NCBI RefSeq assembly: GCF_038593265.1 | Contig: NZ_CP151979.1 | Location: 1,116,001-1,180,000, forward strand | Origin: Ureibacillus sp. FSL W7-1570 | GTDB taxonomy: Bacteria > Bacillota > Bacilli > Bacillales_A > Planococcaceae | Length of the DNA: 64,000 nucleotides | Direction of reading: 5' to 3' | Shown: one piece after another, positions 43,525-51,555 of the stretch | Layout of the letters: the number at the start of each line of letters is the position of its first letter | Numbering within the stretch: position 1 is the stretch's first letter | Translations under genes and position numbers: made by a program | Notes under the pieces: generated by a model | Seen by the model: only the letters and a program-made list of their open reading frames with translations | What the model was told of the DNA's origin: nothing | Database searches by the model: none

Positions 43525-43683
43525 CGATTCCCCATATACTATGAAAAAATTATCTCTCCCTCTCGAATCTTACAAGAATCACCCTGAATTTTTATATATT
43601 CATATCAGATTGAAAAAGGACAGGGCTCTATTATGAAATAATATTAACTCTTGAATATAATTATGCTAAAGGGAGGGGATGAA

Positions 43684-43773
43684 ATGAAAAAATTTACTGA
43701 TTGCATGAAGGAGAATTCATTCTGGTTTTATGCAGGCATAGCTGCTACCGCGCTCATCCTGTTTATATTTTAA
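43684..43773 (+). CDS. 29-residue membrane peptide
   Basis: Hand-translated: MKKFTDCMKENSFWFYAGIA, then a hydrophobic end ATALILFIF. GGGAGGGGATGAA lies directly upstream with good spacing, which makes translation credible despite the small size. The peptide is a basic head plus one membrane helix. No family recognised; small single-helix peptides of sporulating bacilli are a possible comparison. Structured repeat copy B begins 34 bases after the stop. Confidence 0.5.
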   Translation: MKKFTDCMKENSFWFYAGIAATALILFIF

Positions 43774-43807
43774 GAGATTGCAAAGGATGCATTCTTCCTT
43801 TTTTAAT

Positions 43808-44099
43808 GAGGCTGGGACATAACTAATAAAGTGAACGAGCTGCAAAAAGATTTTTTGTAAAAAATTGATTGGAGTGACGGGGCGAGTGCTCCTGTCGCGC
43901 ACGCTTAGTCGCAAAGCAAAAGCTTTCCTGCGACGAGCCCTCTCGAGACCCCGCAGGAGCGAAGGATTGAGCTCCGAGGAGGCTCGAGCCGGGCCCGCGG
44001 AAAGCGTCCCCGGAACGGAAATCAATTTTCTTCAATTATCAAAAAAACACCATTTTCTCCCGGGAGAAAATGGTGTTTTTTATCTTTTATCCCAGCCTC
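43808..44099. repeat. Structured GC-rich repeat, copy B (inverted relative to copy A)
   Basis: The complement of this 292-base element matches copy A almost base for base: same ends, same terminator hairpin (here ACACCATTTTCTC-ccgg-GAGAAAATGGTGT), same GC-rich core. Differences are a variable patch in the core (TCTCGAGAGGGCTCGTCGC against TCTCGAGACTCGGGC... in copy A) and lack of a 17-base stretch near the end. One end reads GGGATA instead of GGGACA. It lies between the 29-residue gene and the DUF4177 gene. Confidence 0.85.
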
Positions 44100-44255
44100 T
44101 TTTTTGTGAATTCAATTCCCCCGACCGGAGCTTGAGGGGACTCAGTCGAAGATTCCTGATCGTGAAGTATGCCCATTATGTTTATTTTTTTGTCATATTT
44201 TTTTCGTAGGGGATTGTCGGCGTTTGTCGAATATAAAAAATTGGAGGTGTTGGAT

Positions 44256-44462
44256 ATGGCAAATTGGGAATACAAAGTGGAAACCCGTCCTATGAGCTTG
44301 GAGGGAGAAAGCAATGTTGAAACCATGCTAAATGAATATGGAGGTGAAGGTTGGGAATTGGTCAACATCGTCCCAGAATATACCAACACGACAAATGACC
44401 AAAATCAAGTGGACAGCATTTATGTAGATTACTACACTTTTGTCTTTAAGCGTCAGAAATAA
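44256..44462 (+). CDS. DUF4177 protein (68 residues)
   Basis: The sequence MANWEYKVETRPMSLEG... with GGEGWELVNIVPE in the middle and ending YYTFVFKRQK is the DUF4177 pattern, a small beta-rich fold widespread in bacteria with no known function. GGAGGTG stands seven bases before the ATG at 44256; an open extension to 44169 lacks a start signal. A terminator follows at 44513. Confidence 0.82.
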   Translation: MANWEYKVETRPMSLEGESNVETMLNEYGGEGWELVNIVPEYTNTTNDQNQVDSIYVDYYTFVFKRQK

Positions 44463-44512
44463 TCAAGGAATGATTTCGGGGAAAAATGTTGAAGTTTCAC
44501 TATGGGTACAGC

Positions 44513-44549
44513 AAAAAGCCTTACAACCGTTGTGGTTGTAGGGCTTTTT
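44513..44549 (+). terminator. Terminator after the DUF4177 gene
   Basis: AAAAAGCC-t-TACAACC and GGTTGTA-g-GGCTTTTT form a 15-bp stem with a five-base loop and a trailing T-run; it can work in both directions. Confidence 0.88.
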
Positions 44550-44563
44550 CTAGCGTTCCGGGA
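44545..44563 (-). other. tRNA 3'-end-like relic, direct repeat of the tRNA-Arg end
   Basis: TTTTTCTAGCGT here is repeated exactly at 45829-45840, where it spans the 3' end of tRNA-Arg. The next bases TCCGGGAG resemble the acceptor stem CCCAGGAG. The tRNA body is absent. The two repeats flank the XRE-DUF3169 module. Confidence 0.5.
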
Positions 44564-44767
44564 GAAAACTGAGCTTTGGCACTTGATCATACCGCACTAA
44601 TCATATAATGATTTTGACGACCCGGCCAATAAAATAAAACACACATTCCCCTCGGTTACTTCAATGGAGCAGGCCACATTTATTAAATGGAGGACAAATA
44701 AAAAAACAGAAAAATCCAAATGAAATTCTAATGTTTTTTGCAATGGATATTTTTCATTTTGACTAAT

Positions 44768-44800
44768 ATATTTGTCAAAACGACAAATATCATTTACAAT
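44768..44800 (+). promoter_or_regulatory. Promoter with embedded operator for the XRE-DUF3169 pair
   Basis: TTGTCA and TACAAT are separated by 17 bases. The perfect inverted repeat ATATTTGTC-aaaac-GACAAATAT (44768-44790) covers the -35 and part of the spacer, as expected for autorepression by the XRE protein encoded next. Confidence 0.7.
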
Positions 44801-44817
44801 TGATTCGAGGTGATAAA

Positions 44818-45024
44818 ATGAAAACCCGTCTCAAAGAATTACGGGCAAGAGATGGCCTCACTCAAACGGAGTTAGCGAAAAGGGCCAGAATCTCCAGACA
44901 AACAGTAAGTTTAATCGAAAGAAATGAATATATGCCTTCATTATTGATTGCTGTCAGAATTGCAAAGGTATTTAATGAACCGATTGAAAATGTATTTATT
45001 TTTAGTGAGGAGGAACTGTCATGA
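44818..45024 (+). CDS. XRE-family (Cro/CI-like) small regulator
   Basis: A 68-residue single-domain helix-turn-helix protein: LKELRARDGLTQTELAKRARISRQTVSLIERNE (in part) is the typical Xre fold with recognition helix SRQTVSLIE. GAGGTG precedes the ATG at 44818; a TTG 18 bases upstream overlaps the promoter -10 region and is unlikely. It overlaps the next gene by four bases (ATGA). XRE plus DUF3169 pairs are recurrent in Firmicutes; the operator just upstream suggests autoregulation. Confidence 0.88.
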   Translation: MKTRLKELRARDGLTQTELAKRARISRQTVSLIERNEYMPSLLIAVRIAKVFNEPIENVFIFSEEELS

Positions 45025-45698
45025 AATTATTGATTCTGTATATTGCGATTTTTTTATATGGAATATATGAGTTGTTGTCCGGATTAAAGATGCAATCATT
45101 TGAGGGAAATATATTAATCGTTTCCAACTTGGCTGTGATCTTCTGTTTAATATTGGCACGTTTGAATATATGGAAAGCGGAACAAGGGAGCTTGATGGAA
45201 GTCAGCATGGAAGAGGAAGATAGTCATCAAGTGTCATTGGAAAGGAAAGCTTATACTGCTGCAACTTATATTCAAATAGCAATGTCCATTTCCTTTACGG
45301 CTCTTCTGATAGGATTTTTACTATTAAGAGATTCTCAACCAGTAATTGTGTTCGCAAGCGCTATACTGATGGTTGTTTCAATTGCGAGCTTTATTCCAAG
45401 TGAAAAGATTGTGAAAATTACAAATCCCAATTTTAAGTTTCCCGATCCTCAATCAAAAAATTATCATGAAGAATATTTTGAACAATTTGATGATGGTGAA
45501 AAATATGTCATGTTAAAAGGTTTATTTCATCTATATCAATTAGTCATTTGGGGTCTTGTGTTTTTAGCATTTGGTCTCATGTTTTATTCTGTGTTTACAG
45601 GTAACTCACAGCTAGTCAGCATCATTGGTATTGGTGCATTATTAATGCTAATTCAAGTGAGCTATACAATCAGTTTAAAACCGGGTAAGTTGAAATAG
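45021..45698 (+). CDS. DUF3169-type membrane protein
   Basis: A 225-residue protein with about six membrane segments: two at the N-terminus (LLILYIAIFLYGIYELL, ILIVSNLAVIFCLILARL), two in the middle (near 90-140) and two at the end, with a soluble acidic loop (NPNFKFPDPQSKNYHEEYFEQ in part). It fits DUF3169, membrane partners of XRE regulators with unknown function. The start overlaps the XRE gene by ATGA. A membrane sensor that relieves XRE repression is one possibility, unproven. Confidence 0.78.
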   Translation: MKLLILYIAIFLYGIYELLSGLKMQSFEGNILIVSNLAVIFCLILARLNIWKAEQGSLMEVSMEEEDSHQVSLERKAYTAATYIQIAMSISFTALLIGFLLLRDSQPVIVFASAILMVVSIASFIPSEKIVKITNPNFKFPDPQSKNYHEEYFEQFDDGEKYVMLKGLFHLYQLVIWGLVFLAFGLMFYSVFTGNSQLVSIIGIGALLMLIQVSYTISLKPGKLK

Positions 45699-45787
45699 GA
45701 TCTCCTTCTGCTTTTATTAAGTAGTTAGAAGCTATTATTTGTGTAATATATGTGTAATAAATTTTTTCAACAGGACATTTTGAAAAA

Positions 45788-45833
45788 GAAAAAGCTTGCA
45801 AACATTGATAAATCAACATCTGCAAGCTTTTTT
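45788..45833 (-). terminator. Terminator of tRNA-Arg
   Basis: AAAGCTTGCA and TGCAAGCTTT form the outer stem with an inner GTTGAT/ATCAAT pairing; the minus strand continues TTCTTTTTC. Confidence 0.85.
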
Positions 45834-45837
45834 CTAG

Positions 45838-45911
<74 letters not shown>

Positions 45912-46016
45912 ATATTTCGTTTTCCAAAGGACAATATTTATTATATTAGTGTAGTGTGAAAATGTCAACGGATTTTTTTATTTTTTCCCTGATTTTCACA
46001 CTACATTTTTCTCCAA

Positions 46017-46520
46017 TTATTCCAACTGAAATTTCTGTTGAAAAATTTCTTCGCCTTGATCTGTATAAGCGGTGACTCTCCAAACATTCTCCTTGCAATC
46101 AATCACCGCGTAACTCTTTTTATCCATTCCCCGCGGCTTCAACAAACTGCCCGGGTTTACAAACAAGGCATTGTCTATCAGCTCTGCCCCCAGCACGTGT
46201 GAATGGCCAAAAAAAACCGCATCGGCTTCCACTTCTTTTGCGCGATAAAACAAATTCATCACGGTGGACTTCACATTGAATAAATGGCCGTGAGTCACAA
46301 AAATCTTTTTCCCTTCCACTTCAAACAGCTCTTCATCCGGGAAGCGTTTGTCCCGGTCGCAATTTCCGCGAACCCGTTTGATCCCCTCCAAATACGGATG
46401 ATCGTAATCCAGTTCGCTGTCTCCGCAATGAATGACCACATCCGCCTCAGGATGGCGGCTTTTTACCGTTTGAATAATTTCTGCATCTCCGTGGGTATCG
46501 CTCATTACTAATATTTTCAT
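46017..46520 (-). CDS. ysnB: YfcE/YsnB-type metallophosphoesterase
   Basis: A 167-residue calcineurin-like phosphodiesterase. The dinuclear metal site motifs are visible in order: SDTHGD near residue 7, HCGDSE near 35, GNCDRD near 54, THGH near 76 and GHSHV near 102. This set matches MJ0936/YfcE enzymes; the natural phosphodiester is unknown. I choose the ATG at 46520, eight bases from AGGG; a GTG nine bases upstream is inside that site. Marks the return to B. subtilis gene order (ysnB-ysnA-rph). Confidence 0.9.
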   Translation of the reverse strand: MKILVMSDTHGDAEIIQTVKSRHPEADVVIHCGDSELDYDHPYLEGIKRVRGNCDRDKRFPDEELFEVEGKKIFVTHGHLFNVKSTVMNLFYRAKEVEADAVFFGHSHVLGAELIDNALFVNPGSLLKPRGMDKKSYAVIDCKENVWRVTAYTDQGEEIFQQKFQLE

Positions 46521-46711
46521 CGGATTCACCCTTATTGGTTGCTTTTCACGAAAAAATCCTCTAACTGCATAAAATATTAATAAATTTTTCTATAAATGTA
46601 AAAGGTTCATTCAAAATTTCTTAGCCGTTCTGATTGAAATTTATGCAAATGCCTGAAGAAATATACATCGTCTTGTCCCAAACAAAAAAGAGGCCGCTTG
46701 TGCCCCTTTTC

Positions 46712-47041
46712 TTACGCTTTTTTCACAAATTCGGATTTCAGTTTCATGGCGCCAAAGCCGTCAATTTTGCAGTCGATGTTATGGTCGCCTTCCACCAATC
46801 GGATGTTTTTCACCTTTGTCCCGATTTTTAATGTGGATGAACTCCCCTTTACCTTCAAATCTTTAATGATGGTCACCGTATCGCCATCCTGCAAGATATT
46901 GCCGTAAGCATCTTTTACGATCAGTCCATCTTCTTCTGTTTGTTCATCCCCGCTCCATTCATGGGCGCATTCAGGACAAATAAACAAATTTCCATCTTCA
47001 TAGGTATATTCCGAATTGCATTTTGGACAGTTTGGTATCAT
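46712..47041 (-). CDS. PhnA/YjdM-family zinc-ribbon protein
   Basis: The 109-residue protein starts with a zinc ribbon (CPKC near residue 5 and CPEC near 24) followed by the PhnA domain ([23 protein letters not shown] in part, [16 protein letters not shown] at the end). Named for an E. coli phn-operon gene but with no proven role in phosphonate use. The start is the ATG at 47041, with GGAGG eight bases upstream. It is inserted between ysnB and rdgB compared with B. subtilis. Confidence 0.88.
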   Translation of the reverse strand: MIPNCPKCNSEYTYEDGNLFICPECAHEWSGDEQTEEDGLIVKDAYGNILQDGDTVTIIKDLKVKGSSSTLKIGTKVKNIRLVEGDHNIDCKIDGFGAMKLKSEFVKKA

Positions 47042-47135
47042 TTCCTTTTCCTCCATTTTCACAGCATTACCAATAATATAATAAATCCTTATGGAGAATT
47101 CAATTGTTTATAAAAATTACCAAACTGTCTGCTTC

Positions 47136-47729
47136 TTATTTCAATACATTCGGCAATTCCTCTGTCAGCTTTCGAATGGCATTTCCGCGGTGGGAAATGG
47201 CCCCTTTCTGTTCCGGAGTCAGTTCCGCCATGGTTTTGCCGAGTTCCGGTACGTAAAAGATCGGATCATAGCCAAAACCGTTTGAACCACGTTTTTCGTG
47301 CAAGATTGTCCCTTCACAAGTGCCACGGAAAGTTTTGGTTTCGATATCCGGTCCGCTGATGGCGATGACACAGACGAAGCGGGCGGTGCGTTTTTCATCG
47401 GGCACTCCCTCCAAGTTCACGAGCACTTTTTGAATATTCGCTTCATCGTCATGATCCCCCGCGTAACGGGCGGAATACACCCCTGGTTCGCCTCCCAGGG
47501 CGTCTACCTCCAATCCGCTATCATCCGCTATCACAAGTTTTCCAAGGGCTTTTGAGAGCGTTTCCGCCTTCAATACCGCGTTTTCCTCAAAGGTTGTTCC
47601 CGTCTCTTCTATTTCCATATCGTTTGCGACATCCAACATGGTGATGACCTCGTAATTCAGCGGTTTGAAAATGGCTTCAAAATCTTTGGCTTTTCCTTTG
47701 TTTTTTGTTGCAATCACTACTTGTTTCAT
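47136..47729 (-). CDS. rdgB: XTP/dITP diphosphatase
   Basis: A 197-residue Ham1/RdgB enzyme that hydrolyses inosine and xanthosine triphosphates to keep them out of nucleic acids (YsnA in B. subtilis). The substrate-binding motif [11 protein letters not shown] opens the chain (7-17), the catalytic acidic motif [11 protein letters not shown] is near 40, [12 protein letters not shown] near 68 and [11 protein letters not shown] near 150. It overlaps rph by four bases (ATGA), so the two are cotranslated, the conserved arrangement. Confidence 0.95.
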   Translation of the reverse strand: MKQVVIATKNKGKAKDFEAIFKPLNYEVITMLDVANDMEIEETGTTFEENAVLKAETLSKALGKLVIADDSGLEVDALGGEPGVYSARYAGDHDDEANIQKVLVNLEGVPDEKRTARFVCVIAISGPDIETKTFRGTCEGTILHEKRGSNGFGYDPIFYVPELGKTMAELTPEQKGAISHRGNAIRKLTEELPNVLK

Positions 47730-48481
47730 TCTTCCGACTCCTCTGTTTGAATGAGCTTCGCATCTTCGCCAAGAACCGATTTTTGTATTTCAATCAATTC
47801 GCGAATCCCTTTATCCCCCAAATCAAGCAATGCATTCAATTCATCGCGGGAAAAAGTCGCTTCCTCCCCGGTACCCTGAATTTCAACAAACCGGCCGCTT
47901 CCTGTCATGACAAGATTCATATCCACCATTGCTTCAAAATCTTCCGCATAATTCAAATCCAACACAGGACCGATGGATTCGATGAAACCTACACTTGTCG
48001 CAGCCAAGAAATCTGTCACAGGGAACTTTTCAAATGGGGTTTCTTTATGAAGTTTTGCAATGGCCTGTGTCAAGGCAACAAATGCACCTGTAATGGAAGC
48101 CGTACGCGTTCCTCCATCCGCTTGAATGACATCGCAGTCTATCCAAATCGTTTTTTCCCCCAATGCTTCCAAATCGACCACTGCCCGCAGTGCCCGTCCA
48201 ATTAAACGCTGGATTTCCATCGTACGGCCGCCGATTTTCCCCCGGGATGCTTCACGGACTGTCCGCTCTTGTGTGGCTCTTGGCAGCATGGAATATTCTG
48301 CAGTGATCCAGCCTTTCCCTTGTCCACGAAGAAAACTTGGCACCTTGTCTTCCAATGTGGCTGTGCAAATCACTTTTGTATTTCCAACTTGAATCAATAC
48401 TGAACCTTCAGGATGCATCAAATAATCCGTTTCTATAGAGACTGGTCTTAATTCGTTTACTTCTCTTCTATCTACTCTCAT
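47726..48481 (-). CDS. rph: Ribonuclease PH
   Basis: A 251-residue phosphorolytic 3'-5' exoribonuclease that trims tRNA 3' ends. The chain opens [14 protein letters not shown], has the core [18 protein letters not shown] near 60-80 with the RNA-binding arginines, and the phosphate-binding [17 protein letters not shown] near 118. AGGAGGAAAG precedes the ATG at 48481. The slightly long acidic tail ends TEESEE. In B. subtilis gerM lies upstream; here racE is the next gene upstream with no gerM. Confidence 0.95.
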   Translation of the reverse strand: MRVDRREVNELRPVSIETDYLMHPEGSVLIQVGNTKVICTATLEDKVPSFLRGQGKGWITAEYSMLPRATQERTVREASRGKIGGRTMEIQRLIGRALRAVVDLEALGEKTIWIDCDVIQADGGTRTASITGAFVALTQAIAKLHKETPFEKFPVTDFLAATSVGFIESIGPVLDLNYAEDFEAMVDMNLVMTGSGRFVEIQGTGEEATFSRDELNALLDLGDKGIRELIEIQKSVLGEDAKLIQTEESEE

Positions 48482-48603
48482 GCACTTTCCTCCTAAAAAT
48501 AATCGCCCATATATTAACATACTTTTCCTTTAGAAAAAAGTCATTGCACATTTTTAAAACTTTTCAGGCATACACTCATTATAGCTTGTAGCACTGCCCT
48601 ACA

Positions 48604-48637
48604 AGTAAAAAAGCTCGAAATGTACCTTTCGAGCTTT
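48604..48637 (-). terminator. Terminator after racE
   Basis: AAAGCTCGAAA and TTTCGAGCTTT with a six-base loop run into TTTTTTAC on the minus strand. Confidence 0.88.
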
Positions 48638-48643
48638 CTTCAT

Positions 48644-48703
48644 GTCTCATGCAATTCGGTACAACCGATACTATTGCCGCATCTGTACCGAATCGCATGA
48701 GAC
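48644..48703. repeat. Long inverted repeat between racE and its terminator
   Basis: GTCTCATGCaATTCGGTAC and GTACCGAATcGCATGAGAC pair over 19 bases with a single mismatch around a 22-base loop. It is directly adjacent to the terminator hairpin. It lacks a T-run, so it is not itself a standard terminator; RNA stabilisation or a small mobile-repeat relic are possible. Confidence 0.75.
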
Positions 48704-48730
48704 TCAAAGTGATTGGATAAAATATCGCTT

Positions 48731-49528
48731 TTATTTTAAATGTATTTTTCGGATATCCAGATGTTCCATTTCCAGCCAATTTTCAGCGATGGAACGGAAA
48801 ATGGGCACAGAGCCGGTCACATAGAAAATATGATGCGGTTTGCTTTTTTCTGTTCGAAACAAATGTTGATAGTTCAAAAGTTCCTTTACTTCTTTTGCCG
48901 TTTCTTCCGCTGAAGATAAAACGGTCACATTGGGTCCCACTACCTTTTCGATATGATGTTGGATCATCGGATAGTGGGTACAACCTAAAATGACTGTATC
49001 AAAACTTTTATTTTCAAGCGGCTTTAATCCATTGGCTACAAGGTCGAATGCAAACTGTCCTTCATATTCTCCGCTTTCCACAAGCGGCACAAATGTCGGA
49101 CACGCAAGAGGAATGATTTTCGCCTTTGTGTTTAATGAAAGAAGTGCACGTTCATATGCACCGCTTTTTATGGTTCCTTCCGTTGCAAGTACGACAATTT
49201 CATTGCGCCGTGTTTTTTTCACCGCTGCCCGGGCTCCTGCATTGATGACGCCCACTACCGGAATCGAAAGCTGTTCCCTTAACGCGTCCAATGCAACCGC
49301 TGTTGCCGTATTACATGCGACGACGAGCATTTTAATATGTTTCTTTTCCAATGCTCTTGCCAATTGCAGCGTAAATTTGAGAACCTCTTCCTTTCTTCGT
49401 GGGCCATAAGGGCACCTTGCAGTATCTCCAATATAATAGATTGTTTCATTAGGTAAAGCTTTGATGATCTGTTTTGCAACCGTTAAGCCGCCAACTCCTG
49501 AATCAATAACGCCTATCGGGGCATTCAC
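48731..49528 (-). CDS. racE: Glutamate racemase
   Basis: A 265-residue MurI/RacE enzyme that makes D-glutamate for peptidoglycan (and poly-gamma-glutamate in some bacilli). The catalytic cysteine pair is C72 in VVACNTATA and C183 in LGCTHYP; the aspartate of IDSGVGG (D9) and the CPYGPR motif near 39 complete the active site. Length is standard. racE in B. subtilis is followed by gerM and preceded by ysmB; neither is present here. Confidence 0.96.
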   Translation of the reverse strand: MNAPIGVIDSGVGGLTVAKQIIKALPNETIYYIGDTARCPYGPRRKEEVLKFTLQLARALEKKHIKMLVVACNTATAVALDALREQLSIPVVGVINAGARAAVKKTRRNEIVVLATEGTIKSGAYERALLSLNTKAKIIPLACPTFVPLVESGEYEGQFAFDLVANGLKPLENKSFDTVILGCTHYPMIQHHIEKVVGPNVTVLSSAEETAKEVKELLNYQHLFRTEKSKPHHIFYVTGSVPIFRSIAENWLEMEHLDIRKIHLK

Positions 49529-49674
49529 TTGTTACCGCCTCTATCCTATTTCATTTGTATGTCAATTCATATCTATTCTATTTTGGATTAATTCTTTACT
49601 TCGTTCAACGATTCTTTATTATATACAAAGAAATAGGAGGAGACAATCTTTTCAACTGAATGCCATGATCATCA

Positions 49675-49800
49675 ATGCTAATTTGCCCGAAACATGCACA
49701 GCTTAAACATAAAAAAGAATGTGGATGCAAAAACGGCTGTTATTTTGAAAAGGAATACAGATATGATGAACTGAATCGCAAAATTTTTTTAGTGCAATGA
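49675..49800 (+). CDS. Possible Cys-rich 41-residue ORF
   Basis: An open frame MLICPKHAQLKHKKECGCKN..., with four cysteines, ending by overlapping the gerE stop region on the opposite strand by 12 bases. There is no ribosome-binding site at normal distance (the nearest GGAGG is about 30 bases upstream), so it may be noncoding or a remnant. Listed because the CGCKNGC pattern looks protein-like. Confidence 0.2.
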   Translation: MLICPKHAQLKHKKECGCKNGCYFEKEYRYDELNRKIFLVQ

Positions 49801-50010
49801 TAATTCGTCTAGCCTTAACAACTCGATCAGTGCCTGTGACCTGCTGGAAACTCCCAGCTTTTGGATTGTGTTCGAAATATGATTTCTCACTGTTTTTTCA
49901 CTGATACCCAATTTCTGGGATATTTCTTTTGTGGAATAATCCAAAATTAATAATTGGAATATTTCCCGCTCTCTTTTCGTTAGTAGCGAACGATGCTGCG
50001 GGCTACTCAT
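49789..50010 (-). CDS. gerE: Spore-germination regulator GerE
   Basis: GerE is the last mother-cell transcription factor of sporulation and controls spore-coat genes. The 73 residues are almost entirely a LuxR-type helix-turn-helix (LTKREREIFQLLILDYSTKEI in part; recognition helix SEKTVRNHISNTIQKLGV), like the 74-residue B. subtilis protein. AGGAGGG precedes the ATG at 50010. A sigma-K-type promoter lies 30-58 bases upstream, matching its known control. Its presence shows that the organism forms spores. Confidence 0.96.
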   Translation of the reverse strand: MSSPQHRSLLTKREREIFQLLILDYSTKEISQKLGISEKTVRNHISNTIQKLGVSSRSQALIELLRLDELSLH

Positions 50011-50040
50011 AAGGCAACACCCTCCTATCTCCTCTCTATG

Positions 50041-50068
50041 TAAAGTATGTCAGGAGGGGTAATGCTGT
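50041..50068 (-). promoter_or_regulatory. Sigma-K-type promoter of gerE
   Basis: On the minus strand AC-N17-CATACTTTA matches the mother-cell sigma-K pattern. gerE of B. subtilis is transcribed by sigma-K. Confidence 0.65.
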
Positions 50069-50081
50069 GAGGGCATTTTCA

Positions 50082-50528
50082 CTATTTCCCAATTAATATT
50101 GCCTTTTGTTCCTCAGTCCATGGGGCAGGTCTTCCTGTTTCCTTATTGATTTGCACCAAAGCCCCTCTTCCCGTTAATACAATTTCATCTTTTTCATTTT
50201 TTACCATATAATGAAGATCTATGGATGAATTCCCCACACGGGCTGTTTTCACATAAACCCTCAATTTCTCTTCGTAATAGACCTGCTTCAAATAATCGCA
50301 TTGCAAATCCGCTGCAACGGGGATCAATTGTTCATCTTGCGAACCCCAATTGCTTTTGATGTTCAGCCATTTGAAATACTCAATGCGGGCATGTTCAAAA
50401 TAAGAAAAAGGCACCACATTGTTCAAATGGCCATACATGTCTACATCACCAAACCGGACTATTTCTTCAGTGTAAAATTTAAATTCTTTCTCCCATTGTT
50501 GTAAATCGTCAATATAAGCTTCTTTCAT
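50082..50528 (-). CDS. ysmA: 4HBT-family acyl-CoA thioesterase YsmA
   Basis: A 148-residue hotdog thioesterase. The signature RFGDVDMYGHLNNVVPFSYF near residues 25-44 has the catalytic aspartate in GDVD, followed by EHARIEYF, as in 4HBT/FadM-type enzymes. Its place between gerE and sdhB is exactly that of B. subtilis ysmA. Substrate is probably an acyl-CoA but is not established. AAGGGGATGGGAAT precedes the ATG. It is a different protein from the thioesterase at 38584. Confidence 0.9.
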   Translation of the reverse strand: MKEAYIDDLQQWEKEFKFYTEEIVRFGDVDMYGHLNNVVPFSYFEHARIEYFKWLNIKSNWGSQDEQLIPVAADLQCDYLKQVYYEEKLRVYVKTARVGNSSIDLHYMVKNEKDEIVLTGRGALVQINKETGRPAPWTEEQKAILIGK

Positions 50529-50723
50529 ATTCCCATCCCCTTATTTTATTCATATAACAATTATGATTATACAATAGTTGTTTGAACATCGAAATGAATG
50601 AAAATGTCGAACCGTGTTGAAAGGGGTGGGGAAAAGTAGGGGGGAATTCGATATTGCAGCCCCTCTGCAATCAAATCGCTTACTATAGTATGCAAACTCT
50701 TTAAAATTGGTCATCCATTTTTC

Positions 50724-50760
50724 AAAAAAAAACAGCCAATCCGAAATCGAATTGGCTGCG
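50724..50760 (-). terminator. Terminator of the sdhCAB operon
   Basis: CAGCCAAT and ATTGGCTG frame a ten-base loop; the minus strand continues TTTTTTTTTG. Confidence 0.9.
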
Positions 50761-50770
50761 TTTTTTTGTA

Positions 50771-51553
50771 TTAGTCTACCATGTGGTCGGAACCGAAGAA
50801 TTTGCGGAACATGTGAACAGTTGTCGCTCTGTTTAGAGAAGCAATGGATGTTGTTAAAGGAATACCTTTAGGACATGCAGCAACACAGTTTTGAGAGTTA
50901 CCGCAGTTTGCTAGTCCACCTTCACCCATGATTGCATCCAAACGTTCGTCTTTGTTCATCGCACCTGTTGGATGTGTGTTGAACAGACGCACTTGAGAAA
51001 GCGGAGCCGGACCAATGAAGCTGGATTTCTCGGAAACATTTGGACAAGCTTCGAAACAAACACCGCAAGTCATGCATTTTGATAATTCATATGCCCATTG
51101 ACGTTTACGTTCAGGCATGCGTGGACCTTCACCCAAGTCGTAGGATCCGTCAATTGGAATCCACGCTTTAACTTTTTTCAACGCATTGAACATACGGCTA
51201 CGGTCAACTTGCAAGTCACGCACAACTGGGAAAGTTTTCATTGGTTCAAGGCGAATTGGTTGTTCAAGTTGATCGACCAACGCAGAGCAGGATTGACGTG
51301 GACGACCATTAATCACCATCGAACATGCACCACAAACTTCTTCGAGGCAGTTCATATCCCAAGTAACTGGTGTTGTTTGTTTTCCATCAGCAGTTACTGG
51401 ATTTTGACGAATATACATTAATGCCGAAATCACGTTCATGCCTGGGCGATATGGTACATCAAATTCTTCCCAGCGGCTCGCACCATTTGGATTATCTTGA
51501 CGTAAAATTTTAAATCTTACTTTTTTTCCACTTTCCACTTGTTGTGTACTCAT
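50771..51553 (-). CDS. sdhB: Succinate dehydrogenase iron-sulfur subunit
   Basis: SdhB transfers electrons from the flavoprotein to the membrane anchor in complex II. The 260 residues carry the plant-ferredoxin-like 2Fe-2S motif CLEEVCGACSMVINGRP (near 69-85, with a further C near 90) and a C-terminal bacterial ferredoxin domain with CMTCGVCFEACP near 158 and CGNSQNCVAACPKGIP near 213 for the 4Fe-4S and 3Fe-4S centres. It starts two bases after sdhA, as the last gene of sdhCAB. Confidence 0.96.
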   Translation of the reverse strand: MSTQQVESGKKVRFKILRQDNPNGASRWEEFDVPYRPGMNVISALMYIRQNPVTADGKQTTPVTWDMNCLEEVCGACSMVINGRPRQSCSALVDQLEQPIRLEPMKTFPVVRDLQVDRSRMFNALKKVKAWIPIDGSYDLGEGPRMPERKRQWAYELSKCMTCGVCFEACPNVSEKSSFIGPAPLSQVRLFNTHPTGAMNKDERLDAIMGEGGLANCGNSQNCVAACPKGIPLTTSIASLNRATTVHMFRKFFGSDHMVD

Positions 51554-51555
51554 GA

